Shown here: positions 5,029 to 7,124 of the stretch, in pieces | Position numbering within the stretch: position 1 is the stretch's first letter | Layout: every line of letters starts with the position of its first letter | From: Clostridia bacterium | Lineage (GTDB): Bacteria; Bacillota; Clostridia; Oscillospirales; CAG-272 | DNA: 7,124 nt | Assembly (NCBI GenBank): GCA_017397205.1 | Contig: JAFQJX010000016.1 | Span: 1-7,124, forward strand | Reading direction: 5' to 3' | The notes under the pieces: model-generated | Told to the model about the DNA's origin: nothing | Database searches by the model: none | Seen by the model: only the letters and a program-made list of their open reading frames with translations | Program-made: the position numbers and the translations under genes

Positions 5029-6483
5029 ATGACGGATTTTGAAATGCGGGGCAGTCTGCTCTATAAATACCACGGCGCGGGGGGCGCCGTCGTGATCCCC
5101 GACGGGGTCACCGAGATCTACGTGTGCGCCTTTTGCGGGCACAGCGACATTACCTCCGTCACCTTTCCGCCCTCTCTTGTCAAGATCGGGGAGCGTGCTT
5201 TTCAATACTGCAAGGGGCTGACCGTGCTTGACTTTCCGCCCTCTCTCAGGGAGATCGGCCGCGAGAGCTTTGACAGCTGCACGGGGCTGACTGCGGTCTG
5301 CGTGCCGCCATCGGTCACCGAGCTTGACTTTCACGCCTTTCACGGCTGTACCGCGCTGACGCATATTGCGGCGCCTGCGGGCGTTCTGAGCCATTGGCCC
5401 TTCCCGAAAACCGTAGAGAGTGCCGAGCTGAACGGCGGCACCGCTCTCAGCAAGGGCGCCTTTGCGGACTTTATCCACCTCCGCTCTGTCACGATAGGGA
5501 GCTCGGTGCGCTACATTGGGGCAGAGGCATTCCATCGGTGCATAAAGCTTGAGCGGATCACCCTTCCCGACTCTGTCACCGACATCGCCGAGAGTTCCTT
5601 TGCGGGCTGTACCGCCCTTTCGGAGGTCACCCTTGGCGCGTCCCTCTACCGCATCGGCGAGAAGGCGTTTTCGGGCTGTACCGCCCTGTCCTCGATCCGC
5701 ATCCCCGCCTCGACGACCAAGATTGATCAGGACGCCTTCGTGGGCTGTACGGCGCTTGCCTCCTGCACCTTTGACAGCACCGACAGGTGGTGCCGCATCC
5801 CGCCCGACAAGTATTGGGCCCCCTACGAGAACGTCGTGGAGCCCGACGTTGACCTGACCGACCCACAGGCAAACGCCGCGGCGGTGACCGATCTTTCGGA
5901 CACCGTCCTCTTCAAGAAGCGTGCCGTGCCGCGCGGCGAGCCCGCAAAGGCGCGTATTCTGACCCCCGTGTCCGCGCGCGCCGAGGGTGGGCTTTTCGTG
6001 CAGGGGCGGTATTTTGCCCCCATCACGCCTGATGAGGCGACCGCCGCCGCAATCCGCGAGCAGGCCGCTCAGCTTTCGCTCGCCCGCACCGAGGTAACCT
6101 CGCACGATCACGACGAATACGGCAGATACACCGACGTGGAAACGAAATATTACCCGCTTTCGAGCTTCCGCGCGCTGACCGCTCCGCGTTCCGGGGAAAA
6201 CGGCGACCTGATCGTAGAGGACGGAAAGCTCACAGGCGTGATCTTCTGCCGCGTCTTCCGCGGTTGGCGCGACCCTTATGAGGAGTACTTCATCGACCTG
6301 CCCGAGGGTCCCGAGGACGAGGGAAGCCATCTGATCCTCCTGTGGGCGGACGGGCGCGTACAGGGCGAGAACGAGTGCAGCTACTCGGATCATTCGGGCA
6401 GAGATTATACCGATACCACCTCCGAATACCGTCTCACCCCCGCGAGCAATACCGACAGAACGCACCACGCGCAGTGGGACTGA
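5029..6483 (+). CDS. BspA-type leucine-rich-repeat protein without signal peptide, 484 aa
   Basis: The N-terminal half (about residues 17-270) is an array of roughly ten 23-residue BspA/TpLRR-type repeats (LRR_5-like). The pattern is V-T-[IL]-P-x-S-[VL]-x-x-I-G-x-x-A-F-x-x-C-T-x-L, as in residues 178-200, 201-223 and 224-246. The first unit (GSLLYKYHGAGGAVVIPDGV) is a typical family cap. One unit near 112-132 is degenerate. Such repeats form a curved binding surface, usually for proteins or glycans. Residues 271-484 form a charged region I do not recognise, rich in Asp, Tyr and Arg (HDHDEYGRYTDVETKYY; EDGKLTGVIFCRVFRGW). There is no signal peptide, transmembrane segment, LPXTG or dockerin, so a cytosolic place is implied, whereas many BspA-like proteins are secreted. 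ATG 5029 is preceded by GGGAGG with 5-base spacing. The gene appears monocistronic. The partner and function are unknown. Confidence 0.88.
   Translation: MTDFEMRGSLLYKYHGAGGAVVIPDGVTEIYVCAFCGHSDITSVTFPPSLVKIGERAFQYCKGLTVLDFPPSLREIGRESFDSCTGLTAVCVPPSVTELDFHAFHGCTALTHIAAPAGVLSHWPFPKTVESAELNGGTALSKGAFADFIHLRSVTIGSSVRYIGAEAFHRCIKLERITLPDSVTDIAESSFAGCTALSEVTLGASLYRIGEKAFSGCTALSSIRIPASTTKIDQDAFVGCTALASCTFDSTDRWCRIPPDKYWAPYENVVEPDVDLTDPQANAAAVTDLSDTVLFKKRAVPRGEPAKARILTPVSARAEGGLFVQGRYFAPITPDEATAAAIREQAAQLSLARTEVTSHDHDEYGRYTDVETKYYPLSSFRALTAPRSGENGDLIVEDGKLTGVIFCRVFRGWRDPYEEYFIDLPEGPEDEGSHLILLWADGRVQGENECSYSDHSGRDYTDTTSEYRLTPASNTDRTHHAQWD
5604..5756 (+). repeat. 69-bp periodic DNA repeat within the LRR array
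   Basis: The motif GGGCTGTACCGCCCT starts at 5604 and again at 5673 (CCGCCCT kept), with a diverged copy at 5742 (ACGGCGCT ending). The spacing is exactly 69 bases, one 23-residue repeat each. It encodes the G-C-T-A-L corner of three successive units. The similarity at DNA level points to fairly recent unit duplication or gene conversion. Confidence 0.75.
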
Positions 6484-6503
6484 GCGAGGCGCAACTGAAC
6501 CTC

Positions 6504-6562
6504 AAAAAGGCGGACCGCATCCGTGTCATGCTCCAAACGGAGTATCACGCTGTCGGTCCGCC
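6504..6562 (-). terminator. Long hairpin terminator between the LRR gene and the membrane protein gene
   Basis: GGCGGACCG (6509-6517) pairs perfectly with CGGTCCGCC (6554-6562). Inside, CGTG (6522-6525) can pair with CACG (6546-6549), and CTCC (6531-6534) with GGAG (6539-6542), giving a three-tier, 54-base hairpin. On the minus strand it is followed by five T's (6508-6504), so it should end the transcript of the gene at 6611. The plus side (GATTTCTTGTTT) is only moderately T-rich but may also serve the LRR gene, which stops at 6483. Confidence 0.8.
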
Positions 6563-6610
6563 GATTTCTTGTTTCTCTGTGCCCCGAAGCCCGCGTTCGG
6601 TCAGGGTGAC

Positions 6611-7124
6611 TTACTCGCGCACGGCAAAATTGCCGAGCAGGGGTAGCTCCCGCGCCTTGCCGCGCAGGGCAGACACCACGCCGAAGATTTTGAGAAGCAG
6701 CGAGAGCAGAAGTGCCACCTCTCCGAGGGCGGCAAAGGCAGGTGCCGCCGCCGCAAGCGTCCCCACGAGCATCCAGGCGATGCCGAGAAACGTTGCCGCA
6801 ATGCAGTCAACGAGGAGGAGCATCAGCCCCTGCCCCAGGTGATACCCCACGTACCGCGAGGAGCGCGCGAAAAAGAAGGGCACAAACCAGAGCACCCACA
6901 GGTAGCACAGCGCCGCCATGCCCCTGTTCTCGCGGATATCCCGCCCCGAAAAGGCGTGCGTGGTATCGGGGGTGGAAAGCGCCGCGTATAGCCGACGGCA
7001 GGCACGCGCCGTGCGTCCACACGTTTCCGTTTTGTCCGTACAGGCGCACGTTTCCGTTTTGCCCGTGCAGGCGCACGCGGCGTCCGCATCTGCCACCTGT
7101 TGCGGGGCGGTGCTTTCATCCTCC
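6611..7124 (-). CDS. Small membrane protein, Tic20/DUF4870-like, 5' end cut by window edge
   Basis: About 170 codons are visible, and the frame stays open to the right edge. GTG at 7094-7096 is a possible internal start, but no ribosome site precedes it, so the true start is probably beyond the window. The C-terminal part has FSGRDIRENRGMAALCYLWV and then about three to four hydrophobic helices: MAALCYLWVLWFVPFFFA; GLMLLLVDCIAATFLGIAWM and its extension; and a helix from ALGEVALLL to FGVVSAL. It ends RGKARELPLLGNF. The pattern ENxxMAxLxYxxxLxxVPxxxxxxSxxxxxHxxQGLxLL with a closing GKAxELPLxG is common in small Clostridia membrane proteins related to DUF4870/Tic20. Their role is unknown. The N-terminal part is Cys/Thr-rich with CxC pairs, where relatives often carry a zinc ribbon; here it does not fit a regular CxxC ribbon. 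The family assignment is from recall and is moderate. Confidence 0.7.
   Translation of the reverse strand, partial: EDESTAPQQVADADAACACTGKTETCACTDKTETCGRTARACRRLYAALSTPDTTHAFSGRDIRENRGMAALCYLWVLWFVPFFFARSSRYVGYHLGQGLMLLLVDCIAATFLGIAWMLVGTLAAAAPAFAALGEVALLLSLLLKIFGVVSALRGKARELPLLGNFAVRE
7021..7074 (-). repeat. Two tandem 27-bp repeats coding for a Cys-rich nonapeptide
   Basis: Units 7021-7047 and 7048-7074 match at 25 of 27 positions, and a partial third begins at 7075 (ACGCGGCG). At 27 bases each unit keeps frame and encodes A-C-T-[GD]-K-T-E-T-C in the membrane protein's N-terminal region. Copy number could change without breaking the gene. Confidence 0.88.

Noticed and set aside
5604..5756. 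CRISPR-like regular spacing of repeats
   Set aside because: The 69-base period is one LRR unit within a coding frame; the intervals are coding and similar to each other, not unique spacers.
4987..6468. 493-codon minus-strand open frame opposite the LRR gene
   Set aside because: Codon-aligned antisense shadow; its apparent periodicity only mirrors the LRR repeats.
6823..7119. Minus-strand ORF from ATG 7117-7119, preceded by GGAGG
   Set aside because: The product is Arg/Pro-rich low-complexity sequence and overlaps in another frame the membrane protein, which has clear hydrophobic helices and a family-like pattern. The GGAGG is too close to the ATG.

Overview
The window looks like a chromosomal segment of a fairly GC-rich anaerobic gut Clostridia member (Bacillota, perhaps Oscillospirales or Christensenellales). 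This rests on the Gram-positive style lipoprotein signal, strong AGGAG ribosome sites, sigma-A-type promoters, intrinsic terminators, and protein types common in such genomes. The taxonomic guess is an inference from recall, not a search result.

Layout, left to right. (1) 1-206: no convincing gene; several inverted repeats and a T-run. (2) 269-1888, minus: an ABC-type solute-binding lipoprotein with its own promoter and terminator and no permease or ATPase beside it. (3) 2154-3008, plus: a sugar-phosphate-type nucleotidyltransferase behind a near-perfect promoter, diverging from gene 2. (4) 3009-3219: a short GC-rich direct repeat, then a bidirectional terminator shared with the convergent guaB. 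(5) 3220-4725, minus: IMP dehydrogenase (guaB), complete, with both CBS domains and all catalytic residues; it resembles the Tritrichomonas foetus-type enzyme closely. (6) 4726-5028: a divergent control region with a promoter for guaB, a promoter for the next gene, a hairpin in the guaB leader and a lone terminator-like hairpin. (7) 5029-6483, plus: a BspA-type leucine-rich-repeat protein without a signal peptide and with an unrecognised C-terminal half. (8) 6504-6562: a long hairpin terminator. (9) 6611-7124, minus: a small membrane protein (Tic20/DUF4870-like) cut by the right edge, with a Cys-rich N-terminal region encoded by a 27-bp tandem repeat.

The four complete genes each appear to be transcribed alone, in alternating divergent and convergent pairs, so the window shows no operon or multi-gene system. 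I found no transposase, integrase, CRISPR array, toxin-antitoxin pair, tRNA or rRNA. The points most worth a second look are the parasite-like IMP dehydrogenase, the cytosolic LRR protein with its unassigned C-terminal domain, the near absence of TTA/CTA/TCA codons, and several unexplained hairpins between genes.
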